Part shown: one piece after another, positions 32,090-44,639 of the stretch
How positions within the stretch are numbered: the stretch's first letter is position 1
Layout: each line of letters opens with the position of its first letter
Source: Marsupella aquatica
Taxonomy: Eukaryota > Marchantiophyta
DNA: 64,000 bases
Reading direction: 5' to 3'
NCBI GenBank assembly: GCA_973895155.1
Contig: OZ316893.1
Coordinates: 23,684,001 to 23,748,000, forward strand
The notes under the pieces: model-generated
Databases searched by the model: none
What the model saw: the letters and a program-made list of their open reading frames with translations, nothing else
What the model was told of the DNA's origin: nothing
Program-made: the position numbers and the translations under genes

Positions 32090-32859
32090 AGTTTTGAAAT
32101 TGAAGCGATAAATTTATCTGATGTTGGTATTGCAAAAGTGGTTCCTTCATATGGAAGTTGCAATTTTGAAATTGAAGCGATAAATTTATCTGATGTTGGT
32201 ATTGCGAAGAGTTTTCTTCATATGGATAGGAATTTTGAAATTTAACCGATGAACCGAAGGATCTTAGTATTGTCGACTAGTATTTTTGTCGCCCGTAGTT
32301 TTCGCGATAATTTTATCGGACTGCGCATTGCTGTTGAAAGAATGGCATGTTGACTATGGTCACTTGCGGAGGTAACTGGTCAATTGCGGAGGTAGCTGCA
32401 AGGTAAATTTGACGAACCGTGCAGTAATTCTTATCGACTATGATGTAAAATATTTTTGGTAAATATCCAAAAACCGAGAAACCTGAGATTGGGTCGGAGT
32501 TTTCGTGGCTCAAATCCGGAGTCCGATACAGTTATCGCACTTGGCTCGAAACATGGATATGGATTTATAGATAAGACCTTTCATATATCTTCGGAGAGCG
32601 TGAATATGAGGTCGAGGAGAAAGTTTTTCGGATCTAATTGTTCCTTGATAATATGAATGTTTGTTAGCATGAATTTCATTGGTTTTGATCATTATTAAAT
32701 TTGTTGTTTCAATCCGAACTCCGATACGAATTACATTATTTCCCCAAAAACGCGTTTTTGATGAAAAAAACTGCCGATTTCGCGAGATTCGGCGGAAAAT
32801 AAAAATACACTTCTCGTTTAGAGGAAATAGTTCTCGTTCGGTCCGAAATCGTGTTAGAA
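32090..32859. other. Right subterminal region, right TIR and AGAA duplication of B
   Basis: Two 70-bp palindrome units (32106, 32178), CGATAATTTTATCG at 32305, the conserved subterminal block, TIR at 32838-32855 and AGAA at 32856-32859. Confidence 0.75.
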
Positions 32860-33480
32860 GTTGTTAGTTCTAAGTGGATGCCCAGGTGGTGGGTACCGGG
32901 GAGAGTGTATTACACTACCCAAACGTGACAGATAAACTTCGTACCTTGGTTCATGGTCCACTACTTATAGTAACGACTCGGACTGCCATGTGGTCAAAGG
33001 GGAAACTTTTTGTGTGGAACGACTTGATGAGAAGAGGGCAGCTATACAAGATTGTGGGGTGATGGGTTGGTTCACCCAAGATTCCCAGAGTAGCATGTCA
33101 GACATGAATCCCATTCGCTCCATCGTGGCCCATTATGGGAAGATTGAGGAGATCCTAACAGTGAAGTACCATGCACATACTACTTTGGAGGAAGTGGTAT
33201 TCAAGTGCAAATGGTTCAAGATGAATCTTGTAGGCCACAATCGTACTTGTGAAGATGATACATGCAATTTTACTCGTTTGAAGACATCTGCAAATAGTGT
33301 CATCAGTTCCAACTGGAGGTCCTCAAATCCCTTTGCCTTCCCACATCACCTTGAGCAATGCTTTTACCTACCCTATCTCGATCAATGACCCCGAGTGGTC
33401 CATTGTCATGCCGTATATTCCCAGATCACGGTCCATAGTCCAAGAGAGACCCAACGTAGTTGTCCTGGAAGATAGAGACA
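32860..33480 (+). pseudogene. CACTA TNP2-type protein remnant, DUF4216 part
   Basis: Between 32990 and 33370 it reads V-E-R-L-D-E-K-R and D-C-G-V, then Y-G-K-I-E-E-I-L-T-V-K-Y and V-V-F-K-C-K-W-F, the core of DUF4216. A frame change near 33370 leads to N-D-P-E-W-S-I-V-M, the usual end of that domain. It continues the gene cut at 26634. Stops and shifts mark it as dead. Confidence 0.65.
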
Positions 33481-33499
33481 TACCCCCCACGAGTTAGTA

Positions 33500-34248
33500 T
33501 AAATTGTAGACCCCACCATCTTCATGTATATTTTTATCGGCATTATCTTTTTATCGGCATTCTATGATTTTTCTCATTGTCCACAATTTCATGCAGTATA
33601 CATATATATTGCTTAAAGTATGCCCCATATCTGAATCCATTAATTCCATGCAACCTAGACATTGTAAAACACTAAAGTCCCATACCATATCCCATTCAAA
33701 TAACATCGGAAACATATCGGACACACATCAGTACTGCCAAAGCAAAAAACCCTTTCCCATCCTCAAAGTATCGGATTTTCCCATACTATAACAATCGGAA
33801 GCCATTATCCAATACTCCATGGATCGGACGCTTAAGCCCGCAGCCGAGGAGGGGTCCGATAGCAATTCCAACGGATAGTAACCAATATTTCAGCCTTCAC
33901 AAATGTTTTCCGTTGTAATTAGTATCGCAAAAATATGTCCGATAATAATTGTATTGGTAAATGTCCGAAACCAACCCTATCGGAATTGGCTTCCGATACT
34001 ATTATCATCGGATGTCTGAAAAACATTTCGGCTCTCAATTTGCAATACAGGAGGTTTCGGACATTGTCCGATATGCGGGGTATTGGATGAAGTTTTCGAT
34101 ACAAAACATATCGGATAATAATGTCTGATGTTAGTAGTATCGGAAGTTCCGTAGCTAGGAGTATCGGACGTTTTCCGTTGTGTTTAGTATCAGGCGCGTT
34201 GAAAAACGCGTGTTTTGAGTTCGGAAAAGTGCCAAAAATGTACTAGTG
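33500..34248. mobile_element. Right subterminal repeats and CACTA end of the host transposon
   Basis: The TATCGGA/TCCGATA word occurs more than a dozen times in both orientations. The segment ends TACTAGTG at 34248, the inverse of CACTAGTA, the signature CACTA terminus. Such subterminal arrays are the known binding sites of the regulator protein in En/Spm elements. The left end is not in the window or has been lost. Confidence 0.7.
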
Positions 34249-34303
34249 TTCATAGAATATATCACAACTATTTCATGGATACTTATTACTAGCTGTACCA
34301 CAG

Positions 34304-34336
<33 letters not shown>

Positions 34337-36666
34337 TACGTTTCAACTTGAGTACTCATGTAGCCTGTATGTCCATATTCATCTAGCGCTGATTAATCTT
34401 AACTATTAATTTTCTATGCCTTTGAATTGTCTCACAATCCTCATTGACTAGGCCATTACTTCGATTATATTAATCACGAAGAGCGGTACTGTGAATATGG
34501 ATTATATTTTCATGGAGTTGATATCATCCGTTATTGTCGTGGATATATATCACGTGGTAGAATTACTTTAAATGAACTGCCTTGTAATGCTGCTGTACAG
34601 GTGTTGATCTATATAGAAAATAAGCTTGGAGATCACTACCACTTCTTCTTAAAGACACGCCCGCGCTATCCAAGTCACCAAGCAAAATTCAAGCTAGCTA
34701 GAGAGGCAGGATGACCAAAGATGGTGATCAGTACTGCTGGTTACAAGGGGGAGGAAAGAAGCCTATCATGGATGGAAACAAGCTAGATAGCTATTACTGG
34801 ATTCTTGAGAAATTTCAAGTTTGGTGGAAAAACTAAAAAGCAGATCGATGAGATAACAGGTAACGATTGACTCTAAAGTTACCTTATATTTTCAGGCTAG
34901 AAGGACTGATAACAGCCGGCCGAAGACAGAGCAAGAGAAAAAAACAGTTAACATCAAATAAACAGCATCTCAAAGCTTCAATTCCTATGTGTTTACAGAC
35001 TCTCGCCAATCACTCAACCAGCATAAGGGAGAAATTCTTTCAAAGTACGGGTCTTGGCACCTACAATGGGCCTGATGGCCAAAGTCAAACCCAAGTCAAG
35101 CATTCCCAAATACCTCAGATCTGGAGTCCTCTCCAACTTTGTCTTCGGGTTTAGAGATAGCAGAGAGGTTGCTGTTTGATTTAATTTGGCGATTCTAGAT
35201 TGATTAATTTATTGCTGCAGTGTCCTTGCCTCCCGATATTGGTATTCCAAATCTTGAGTTCTGCTCCAACATTTCCTTTCTACTTTGATGACATTTAGAT
35301 TTCATCGATCTAATTAACAGGCGCGCAGGCAGGAATCCTAGCTTTCCAGAGTTTCAAACTAGTTATACATGTATATACCTTACTTCATGGTAAACCAGAA
35401 CTGGGCAGGAGGATCCTGCAGGAGAGTGGAATTCTGCATGATCCAGAGGAAATGATAAATAAATTAAGCACATATATCAGGGCATGCGCGCTGGCGATAG
35501 CTAGGATACAGACCGAGTGGACGGGCTCATTTATGATCGAGTGACTAGCATAATCATAGTTTATATATTGGCTCCTTATTAGTTAGCTCTCAGCAAGTAA
35601 GTTGTACATAGCATTTCAAAAGATTTTATATATATCATCTAGCTAGGTTTGAACCAACATACATGACAAGAGATCAAAATAATAACTAAGAAGAAAGAAA
35701 TATCATGATCTGGAGATAGTTTCATTCAGTTATATGTTTTTGGCAATGGCTTTCAACTGAGCCCGCAGAACCTGGTAGCTTCCGACTTTCTTATTCAGCC
35801 CGCATACTTGTTTCATGCATGGTTTTCAACTGAGCAACAGAACCACAGATAATCCCACGTGAATAACAAGGTGACCCACATACTTTTTTATTCAGAGGTA
35901 CGTCGGAAACACAGAGATCGACAGGTGTACACTTAGCTAGCTGCATCTCCGTACTTGCCAAGAAGATAAGTAAACCCGTAAAACACCCACCTCTGTTATC
36001 TTTGTTGCAAACAAGTTGTAATCGGGGATAATTGTAGTCTGCCCATGGACTAGCTGAGATTAAACATGTAAGCTTTCTGAATAAAGTTATCATGAATTTC
36101 TACTTGACATCCGTCTGATATATGCATGCATGCAAGTACGTATATGAAAACGTTGTGTTCCGTACGTCGTAGAGAACTTGCTATTTCGATTCGATCGTGT
36201 GCCCGGCCAGTGCAAGTCTCCTTAATTTGGATTTGGACCTTGAATCTTCATGGTCTCCCCAAATTATATAAGGCCGGTGGATTGAGGGTCAATTAGTGCC
36301 CGGGTCAATGCTTGAATTAATTAAGGAGTCGACCTTGTTCTTTCTCGATGCTAAATAACCTGCCATGTTCAAATGATCTAGCTATTAAGTCTCAAACCAG
36401 GTCTAAAGAAACTCGTAATTATCACAAATTGGGCTACCACCCAAATACCTACAGTAAGGTTATCCCATAAGGATCTTTAAATTTCCTGTACTGTGCAATC
36501 TAGTTTCTTCGGGGTACGTACGTACTCATCAGAATAATTATAAACATGGGTGGACCTACTACAGCAATCAAGTTGATAGTTCATGTGCATCGAGATGTTT
36601 TCTCGATCCTGCAGGCCAGCTGCATTGAGTGGCATCCAGCAGTAAGTATATATTCGAGTCTTGGGT
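34249..36666. other. No gene recognised
   Basis: AT-rich, with a (TA)n run at 34306-34335. A 95-aa frame at 34867 and a 100-aa minus-strand frame at 36093 show no family signature. Confidence 0.3.
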
Positions 36667-37520
36667 CTCCGTGCTGCTATACTGGACTAGCTGCTTAGTG
36701 GGTCTGCTTTGTTCATCATTCTGCATGCTGTGAAGAATTACAGGTGGGTTGCCTTGCTAGCCTCGATCGATCAATGAAAACCTGTGCTTTTGCGAGCTAC
36801 TTTTCCTGAATATTCTTCAGGGATAGTTGATGCCACCTTGGTTCTTCTGTTTGGAAAGAAGCTCGTCCTCTTAGGCAGAAGGAGTCTTGGACAACCCCGC
36901 TTCATGGGATCCCTTAAGTTCGATCTAGCTTGAGCCAACACTGCTCAGAGAAGAGGGTCCTCAATAATATGCTGGACATATTCCATCTATGAGCCAAGCT
37001 CATACTCGATCAGTGCTCATTAATGAAACCAGGTGTCCAATGTCAGGTAGCTAGTTAAGTTTTCCATATGGACATGCATACTCCTTGATCATGTGATTTC
37101 TTTCCCCTGACCTCAGTCCCCTTACATAAAACTACATACCATAAACATGCAAATTAAAGCTCTCTAAAAGCACTGTATTGTATGTACGGATGTAGCACTG
37201 TAATCTATATATATATACACAGCTTGCAACTAGGCCACAAAAGGAAACTCCGATGGGGAAATGCATTAAGCAGAAGCAACTCATAATCTTTATGTAGGCC
37301 TAGAATTTGGCCTCACAAAATTTTAATAGTGTGATCGACCCAAGGTAGACATATATTTTAAAATTCACAGTTTTTGAACATCTGGAAGTCATTGTAGGAA
37401 AGAAAATTTTCACCATTTCAATACTGTGCCACTACAGGACGAAATGCCGTGACTTGAGCTTTGAATATCAGGGGCTCCAGAGTCGTAATTTTTATAAAAA
37501 CAATTAGTGCTATCCTTCGA

Positions 37521-38216
37521 TCAAAGAATCGAACAGTTCTTATGCCTCCTCTTTTTAGTCGACTTCTGGATTGACGGCTGGAGTACAACTCTTATAGCAG
37601 CCTCAAAAACTGCATTCAGATTCTCCTGGGTCTTGGAGCTACACTCTACATAAGCAGCTGCTCTTATCTGCCTCTTTAGGTCCTCTCCTCGAGATCGTAA
37701 GAGACCTGAAGTACCGGGTTGACCAGGTATGAACTTTTTGTCATCCCTTAAATCTTGTTTTGTTCCGACCAGGATTATTGGCACCCCAGGCGCATAATAC
37801 CTCAACTCGGGAATCCACTTCTTCGAGATATTCTCGAAGCTACCCGTGCTGATTAGAGAAAAGGCCAAAACAAAAACATCGGCATTCCGGTAGCTCAGAG
37901 GCCGCAGTCTATTGTAATCTTCTTGGCCTGCAGTGTCCCATAACCCAACATTGACTGTTTTGCCATCCAGTGCAACATCAGTGCAGAAGTTGTCGAACAC
38001 AGTGGGGATGTAGTCTGTGGGGAAAGTGTTTCTGGTGTAGGAGATGAGCATGGAGGTCTTCCCCACACCACCGTCTCCTACAGTAACCACCTTGATGAAC
38101 CTGCTCATTTTTGGCCCTAAGTAATTGATGCCCCAGCTAGGATTTAAAACCCTTTCATCAAGGAATCGCTCGTTTGGCTCCTCCTCAGAACCCAATAGAC
38201 GATTATATGCTCCCAT
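37521..38216 (-). CDS. ROP (plant Rho-type) small GTPase, intronless
   Basis: A single frame of 231 codons from ATG 38216; the usual ROP start, M-S-R-F-I-K-V-V, is codon 37 (38108), giving the family's normal 195 aa. From that start: P-loop G-D-G-G-V-G-K-T, switch [14 protein letters not shown], switch [14 protein letters not shown] base motif and E-C-S-S-K. It ends in a Lys/Arg patch and C-S-I-L, a CAAX box for geranylgeranylation. ROPs are membrane-bound switches for polar growth. Most plant ROP genes have several introns; this one has none, so it may be an old retrocopy. The P-loop has G where most ROPs have A. The 36-residue upstream extension is open but the other copy breaks it, so I favour 38108. 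Confidence 0.9.
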   Translation of the reverse strand: MGAYNRLLGSEEEPNERFLDERVLNPSWGINYLGPKMSRFIKVVTVGDGGVGKTSMLISYTRNTFPTDYIPTVFDNFCTDVALDGKTVNVGLWDTAGQEDYNRLRPLSYRNADVFVLAFSLISTGSFENISKKWIPELRYYAPGVPIILVGTKQDLRDDKKFIPGQPGTSGLLRSRGEDLKRQIRAAAYVECSSKTQENLNAVFEAAIRVVLQPSIQKSTKKRRHKNCSIL

Positions 38217-38354
38217 TAGCGAAGATGCTCGATCTAATTAGGTTGGTTTTGAGTAGCAACTCTAACAAATGTCCACACAAGACACCAGGGCCTGGCTAAA
38301 GACTAATTCCCTTATACTTTTACATGTGACAACCCAGTTAGGGTTTCCAAACCC

Positions 38355-38356
<2 letters not shown>

Positions 38357-38400
<44 letters not shown>
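38357..38400. repeat. (CT)22 microsatellite upstream of the ROP gene
   Basis: Pure CT run of 44 bases about 140 bp upstream of the ROP frame on the minus strand (GA on the coding strand). It is absent from the other copy, which has a short TA run instead. A GA repeat can act as a plant promoter element; that is inference. Confidence 0.8.
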
Positions 38401-38402
<2 letters not shown>

Positions 38403-38968
38403 CAGGTTGAGGCCCCCAGCTTGATGGCACCAGAAATCAGCAACAATACAATGAACACCAGAGACGAAAAGACACTAACTGACATCCTGAAATTATTGTG
38501 CAACATATCTCCCTTTCTCTTGCTTAAATGCGTTCTCTCTCCAGTCATTTGTCAGTCATACATGGCTCCCCTGCTTTACTTCCTTGCTAGTTTTTAAGTA
38601 CGTACGTAGTTCCCTAAAATGAACCTGCCAAGGCTTACTTATAATGTAGCTAATAACGCCGCCCAGTGCAGCTCGAGCTTAGAGAGGAGCCCTAGGCCGT
38701 GACTCTTCGTCTGACCTATGGCAAAACGACCCCTGGTGGGTGGGGGCACACCAGGACACAGGAGAGGAGTCGATTAGGGACAGAGTAGGGGACAGCCTGC
38801 CGAGAGAAGAGGTGGTGGCGGCACGAGGGGAAAAGGAGATGGGACTCCGTTTGTGGCCTCCAAGAAGCGTGTGTAGTCGCCCTAGTTTACCCTGGAGTCT
38901 GCGCCTTTCCCAAACCCCCGTAATCATTAACTCAGGAACGGGTAAGGTCCCCGGTAAGGTCTCTTTAA

Positions 38969-40185
38969 AGAGATTTAAAGAAATTTAAAGAGACCACCAG
39001 GCTATCATCTGGAGCCTGGCTCTCTTGATCACGCCATCTTCGAGCTGGGACTGCTCTACTCCCCAAACTCAGGAGGTACTTACATTGTTTCGTGTCCCGG
39101 ATTAGAATCACCACAACCTCTTGGACGAGGCCCGGGAGGAGGTGACTATGGCCCAGCACAACGAGGTGGGGGAGCTCCATGAGTTTGTGTCAAGTGACGG
39201 ATATTTTCCAAGCAACAGTGGCCAAGGCCAGGCACTCCAAGTCCAGCAGGTGGACACAAGCAGGAGTCAGGAAGGGAAGGATACGGAGCTGCAGTGGCTG
39301 CGATCAAGTGACAGAAGACACAAGCCTTTCCCTTGTAGCGGTGGAGTACGAATTGGTAACGCAGGAGAGAAAAGACCATCTGCCAAATCGATTTAAGCTG
39401 GGGTGGATTCAACTGCTGCATCTGGAGAAGATGTAAATCCGCTCTTCGATTAATGTCAGTATAACTGAGACTACTCTAGTGAAACTTTGCTGCCTGCAAA
39501 GGTGTTCCTTGAAAATGCATGTCATCTTGCATTGCACGGGTTCGTTAACGCTTAGGAAATGAGTGGGCATATGTGAAATTTCCAGATTACTGTAACTTGA
39601 CTGCAGCATCGTGCGCTACCTGCGCTAAGCCATGATGATTAATAGAATAGACTACTGATCAATTCAATACTGATATATGACATTTGTACAAGACAATAAT
39701 TTCAAAGTTAAAGAGTGAAATTTCGTATTCACCTCGCTTCGACTTTATTGATGTGTATCTTAATGTGTAAGCTGCGTTTTATACTGACCAGAGCTTAAGA
39801 GAGGATTAGATCTCTAGAGATATTTTGTGTTTGGGAAGATTGCTGAGCAAGATGCTTTGGATTCAAAGAGCAGTTTTGATCTCTTGAAGAAAGGAGGAAG
39901 ATTTTCCGAGGATGCTACTTCGATTTTCACCAAGCGTTTTGTAGATAGTTCCTCTTCAGAAAAGAATGATTAGGTAAGGTGAAAGAGGAAGAGAGATGGA
40001 TAGTCAGTGATGAGAGTGATGAGTCATTCTGAGTCCACAATCGATGTAAAACTTGGGTTCTTTAATTCCGGCTTTTGGCTCGATTTGCAGAAAAGTTTCT
40101 AAATTTAAGCCTTCGTAGTTCCCCTACTTCAAAGCATAACTCAAAGAATGCTACAAGATTATTGGAGAAAGAATGAAATTATTCC
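38969..40185. other. No gene recognised
   Basis: A 91-aa frame at 39121-39396 and overlapping minus-strand frames lack any signature. 39760-40180 is AT-rich. Confidence 0.3.
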
Positions 40186-40638
40186 CTCCGTGCTGCTAGC
40201 TGCTATACTGGACTAGCTGCCTAGTGGGTCTGCTTTGTTCATCATTCTGCATGCTGTGAAGAGTTACAGGTGGGTTGCCTTGCTATCCTCAATGAAAACC
40301 TGTGCTTTTGCAAGCTCCTTTTCCTGAATTAATATTCTTCAGGGTTAGTTGATGCCACCTTGGTTCTTCTGTTTGGAAAGAAGCTCGTCCTCTTAGGCAG
40401 AAGCTAGGAGTCTTGGACAACCCCGCTTCATGGGATCCCTTAAGTTCGATCTAGCTTGAGCAAACACTGCCCAGGGAAGAGGGTCCTCAATAATATGCTG
40501 GACATATTCGATCTATGAGCCAAGCTCATACTCATCAGTGCTCATTAATGAAACCAAGTGTCTAATGTCACGTAGCTAGTTATGTTTTCTTGGAACTTTC
40601 TGGAGAGTTTTGATGTTGTAATTCATATGGACATGCAT
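40186..40638. repeat. Segmental duplication, second copy, first part
   Basis: Matches 36667-37080 from CTCCGTGCTGCT to CATATGGACATGCAT, with a 34-bp difference near 40590. The match resumes at 45291. Confidence 0.75.
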
Positions 40639-41574
40639 CATGTCCTGAGTCTGAATTTGTATTCTCTTCTCATGTACCTTGTAAGTACGTGGGCAGTGGC
40701 CCCTTCATGGATTGTATGGGTCATTAAGCAATATGTATCCATTGCTAGGGGTTTCCGCTTACTTATCAATGTCACAGTAAATAAAACTGTACATGCAACA
40801 GCTCAATCGCAAGTGTTGTGGCTTGAAAGCCAATTTTGTTTTTAGAGAGAAATTAAGGTACCTAGCCTTAGAATTGTAATAATCCAAACGGGTCTATTGA
40901 GTGAAACTGAGCCCCAATCGGGGTGGGGTTCGGAGGGCCCTTAATAGCTCCGGATTTTTGCAATCCAGCCTCCAGTAGTGAAGTAGTGAAAGAGGGAGCA
41001 ACGTAAGTAGTGTTTAGAACTAGAGGGGGGAATTTTAATGCTAAAGAAAAAGAAAACTAGTAGTGGGGTCTGTTCACAGGTAAGTTTCATATTAATTACA
41101 TTACACTTGATTGGGGCCAGGCTAGGGAGTTGGGTCCCGAGTTGGGCTCTTGTTCATCATATAGTGGATGGGAGTCAGAGGTCTCTTTGTGACGAGTATA
41201 TATGAGAGTTTTTGCTTTGTCTTACAAAGTCATATTGAATCAGATTTATGCTTGATATCTGTCCAGGATAAATTAACGTATATATATATTGCCCTGATGG
41301 TTCCTTTGTTGGTGCCATCGTTGACTGTTGTCCCGTCACAATGGTAATGATCTCATTGCATTCATTAAATAGCCCATTTTCCTTACTACATCATGGGTTG
41401 GAACGTCTTCATCTCTAGAGTAGAAATTAAAAGAAGAAAAAAGGCCCATCAAATCCGGGTTTAAGGTCATCCATATAAAGGAAAGAGTTTAGGATAGCTA
41501 GTTGCAGGTAGACCAGAATGTAAGAAAATTTGTATTCAAAAACTTATATGAAACCTTGTCATGATGAATGACTC

Positions 41575-42010
41575 ATCTGGTGTGACAATTTTTTTAGCTA
41601 TGAGTCACACAGGACTCAACAGGAGCTCTTCACTTACATGGATGAACACTAATTTAACAACTAAGGCTCTCCTACAATGCGCCTGCATGGCCAACTCCAT
41701 GTCCTTAATTGGGCATGATGGTCACCCTCTTAATTTGCGAGTATTTGCACTCAAGTTGTTGGCCTCAGAGATATATACCAACCAAATCTACTCATTCATC
41801 ATGTGTGACCAATTTTAGCTATGAGTCAAACAGGACTCAGCAAGAGCTCTTCACTTACATGGATATATGAACACTAATTTAACAAGGCTCTCCTACAATG
41901 CGCCTGCATGGCCAACTCCATGTCCTTAATTGGGCATCATGGTCACCCATTTGCGAGTATTTGCACTCTTAAGTTGTTGGCCTCAGATCGAGATATCCAA
42001 CCAACCAAAT
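41575..42010. repeat. Tandem duplication, period about 233 bp, two copies
   Basis: ACAGGACTCA, AGAGCTCTTCACTTACATGG, CTCCTACAATGCGCCTGCAT and TGTTGGCCTCAGA occur in the same order twice. The second copy has small deletions. Confidence 0.8.
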
Positions 42011-42647
42011 CTACCTCTGCTGCATCATAAATGACAAGAACTGCGCGACTCTGGAAGTAGGTCTTGAAGTCCTGAGCTATTTCACGAACCAGTCCCCTGG
42101 CCTGAGAAGGGGGGAAGAGCCGGTCAATTCCCTGCCCTCTGGCGGCTGAGTACCTGGATTCATTTCCCTGAACTAGCAGAGGTCAGACGACGTACAGGAG
42201 CTATTCCAGTCCTCGTAGCTCCTCCTCTATTAGTATCAAATCGGATATACTTTCAAAATGACTTCTCTGTAACCCGCAAGTGCCCTTCAATTGAAAAATG
42301 AAGGGTGGCAGTCGGACCAGGGCCTCCCAAATGGTCAAGACCTTAGTTCCATCGAAATAAAGCTCCTTCACAAAGCGCTCGTCAGTGGTACGTCCATCAA
42401 TGGGCAAGGTAAGATCAGTGACACAATGACGCCCCGCGATGCGCCTAATGTGTCTAGCAAACCTCCGTTCCTCAGCAGCTTTCACCGGGTTGAGGTCCGA
42501 ATTGGTCTTCGCGAGTTGGAGACCGCAACGAACAAAAGTTTCCCAAAATGCGTAAGCCGTAGCTGCCATAATTCTCTCGGGAGATCTGATCGCAATCCTC
42601 TCAGAATTAGTAGAAATGAGTCCACCGAGCAGGGCTGGCGTTCTCAT
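42010..42647 (-). pseudogene. Gag-like fragment related to elements C and D
   Basis: On the minus strand 42647-42201 is open. It reads R-R-I-A-G-R-H, then L-Y-F-D-G-T-K, I-W-E-A-L-V-R-L-P, K-G-T-C-G-L-Q-R-S-H-F. These align with the N-terminal region of the D gag-like gene (I-R-L-A-G-R-H-H, F-N-G-D-K, F-W-E-A-L-L-R-L-P, G-T-I-N-L-Q-R-H-H-F). Coding-like sequence continues to about 42010 after a stop, with A-R-G-L-V-R-E-I-A-Q-D-F. No enzyme domain follows, so this is a third, truncated member of the same family. Confidence 0.55.
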
Positions 42648-44639
42648 TTACCCCCTTTGCACCTCGGTCTGGGCTGTCAAGCGTGCAGACCAGTACGTCA
42701 CCAACTACAGAGAATGAATCCACAAGCCTGAGAGAGTGCCTTCACGATAACAAGGGAGTGTCAAAAGGATTCTTGGGTGTCGCTTGAGATTGTGAGGAAG
42801 ACTGGGTAGCCGGATTGTCGTAAATAGGCGCCAAGCAAGGTCGCAAGCAAGGAGGCCCCAATTTTTATTGTGTTCCCTGTCAGTTGATCATGTACAATTT
42901 TGTGTCCACTATTTGCACATGCATGGATAGTCTAGACAAGATCCACAGCTAGCCTAGACATGTGACCAGACTAGTTAGTTGCATGAGAGGTTATCTTCGT
43001 CTCTATTCATATGCAAGTTATGGACACAAAATTTTCTGGTACATGATAAACTGACCATGGACAACATGAACCATGTCATTGATCAACTGGGGAGTCTTTC
43101 CTTGGCGCACAATTATTTAAGACAATCAGCTGGTGCGCTTCCAAGTCTTACTCATACTCTCATGCACATGGCAAAATGGACCAGCTCCTATGTTGGTAAA
43201 ACTCCCACTTAGGGATGGGCTTAGGGACCCCTTTCCCTAGCATGCTGACACTAAAGTGAGGAAAAACGCAAAGTGTGTACACAAGAAGCTATATGCAATC
43301 TTTTTTTAAATTAGTAGTACAAAGAATATCCCCACTTCAAAGGTAAGAATTCAACCAAGTAAGAATATTCCCTGGAGAGAAACCTAGAGATAAAAGACAG
43401 GAGAACAATAGACGGGACTCTAGACCACCTGCCCGCAATTTTTGGGGTAGTGGCACTTCGAGTGGTTTCTGGCTGTTGGTGGGAGAGGAGGAATCAGGGG
43501 CAGCCTCCTCCCCTTTTCTGTACGTGCTCCTTTTTTACTGGGTGGAATTTACCCCTGTGTTAGTTGATGGGGCTGACCCCTCCCTTTATTGAAAAAAAAA
43601 TGAACACAAAAGATTTAATTAGCCAAATCCACTTAATACCAGGGTAAAATACCAACAGTGTGGTACTTAAGTATTGTCTTTTTGTAAGGAAAGTGAAGCC
43701 AGGATGGATGTTCATGCAAAAACATAAAATGAAAGCTAGGTTGAATTGCATATATGCTGTCATAAATAATTTCCAATCTCAGTCAGTGTGGGAAAATTAT
43801 TGATCTTAAGGTTCCTTCTTTTCAAAAATCAGTGACTTAGTTCCCTGCTTAGCATCTTACTAAGTACTATATATAATTCCCTATCCCGCCAAAAGTGGTG
43901 GGTCGTCCGTTTACAAAATCACTTTTGAAGGGAACATTCCATGACCATTGGATTTATAAGGTCCTCTTTTATCTCAGCCTCATTAGCCAAAAAAATACTC
44001 CCTAACCCAAAGCAAGCAAGTCAAAGTATTTTGGTATGCACAAAATGCTCTAAGAGGAGAATGATGGCATATGCTCTATGTGAGTGTCATGTGTTGTCAT
44101 TGGAATGGGGCACTTGGAACACCATTATGATGGGATAGAGATTAGGAGACATAGAGTTCAAAGTAGGGATCGGAGGATAATTAATGATGCACACATGGGT
44201 GAATGGATGAATAGGATCGTACCCTCCCATATATAAGTACAAGATAGGGGGATGAAACACAGTGGAGCAAAGGAAGGTGAAAATAAAGAAAATAGTAATA
44301 AGGCAATAAGAGAGAAAAAGAGGAGAAAAGGGACAGCCATGATTTTTTTAAGAAGGGGGGTCAAGAAGGGAGAGGCAGCCCAAGGAAAGGGGAAAATGAG
44401 GCCTTGAGGAGGAGGGGGGTTGTCACCCTACCCCTAGGGTTGTGTGAATGTGTCTGCTTTTATTGTCATCACCTATCTCCTGTATCACTTGCAACAATAA
44501 TTTTTGACATTGATATCTATTACAAGTGACATCTTTCACGCAATGACATGTTTTTTGCAATATACAAGTATTGAACACGACCACAACAAGTGCATGATTA
44601 GAATCGCACATAAGATTTCTCAATAATTACATTGCAATT
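42648..44639. other. No gene recognised
   Basis: AT-rich with short frames. 43590-43790 resembles parts of the dispersed repeat at 47395 and 49612 (ATTGTCTTTTTGTAAG and neighbouring words). Confidence 0.3.

Larger units (their letters stand above)
26635..32855. mobile_element. DNA transposon B, 6,221 bp, rearranged sister of A
   Basis: The ends match those of A and are flanked by AGAA. Inside, 26635-28758 equals A 740-2861, then 28759-29575 equals A about 10000-10812 including a full right end, then 29576-32855 equals A 9176-10812 but with exon 1 of the minus-strand gene kept. B thus has one left end and two right ends. The first join shares ATTT, typical of microhomology repair. The flanking 4-bp repeat is shared only by the outermost ends, so the rearranged unit seems to have moved as a whole. 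Confidence 0.82.
36667..38968. repeat. Segmental duplication, intact copy (contains ROP gene)
   Basis: 36667-37080 matches 40186-40638 and 37081-38968 matches 45291-47135, all in direct orientation with small differences. It includes the ROP gene, about 750 bp upstream of it and about 850 bp downstream. Confidence 0.8.
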
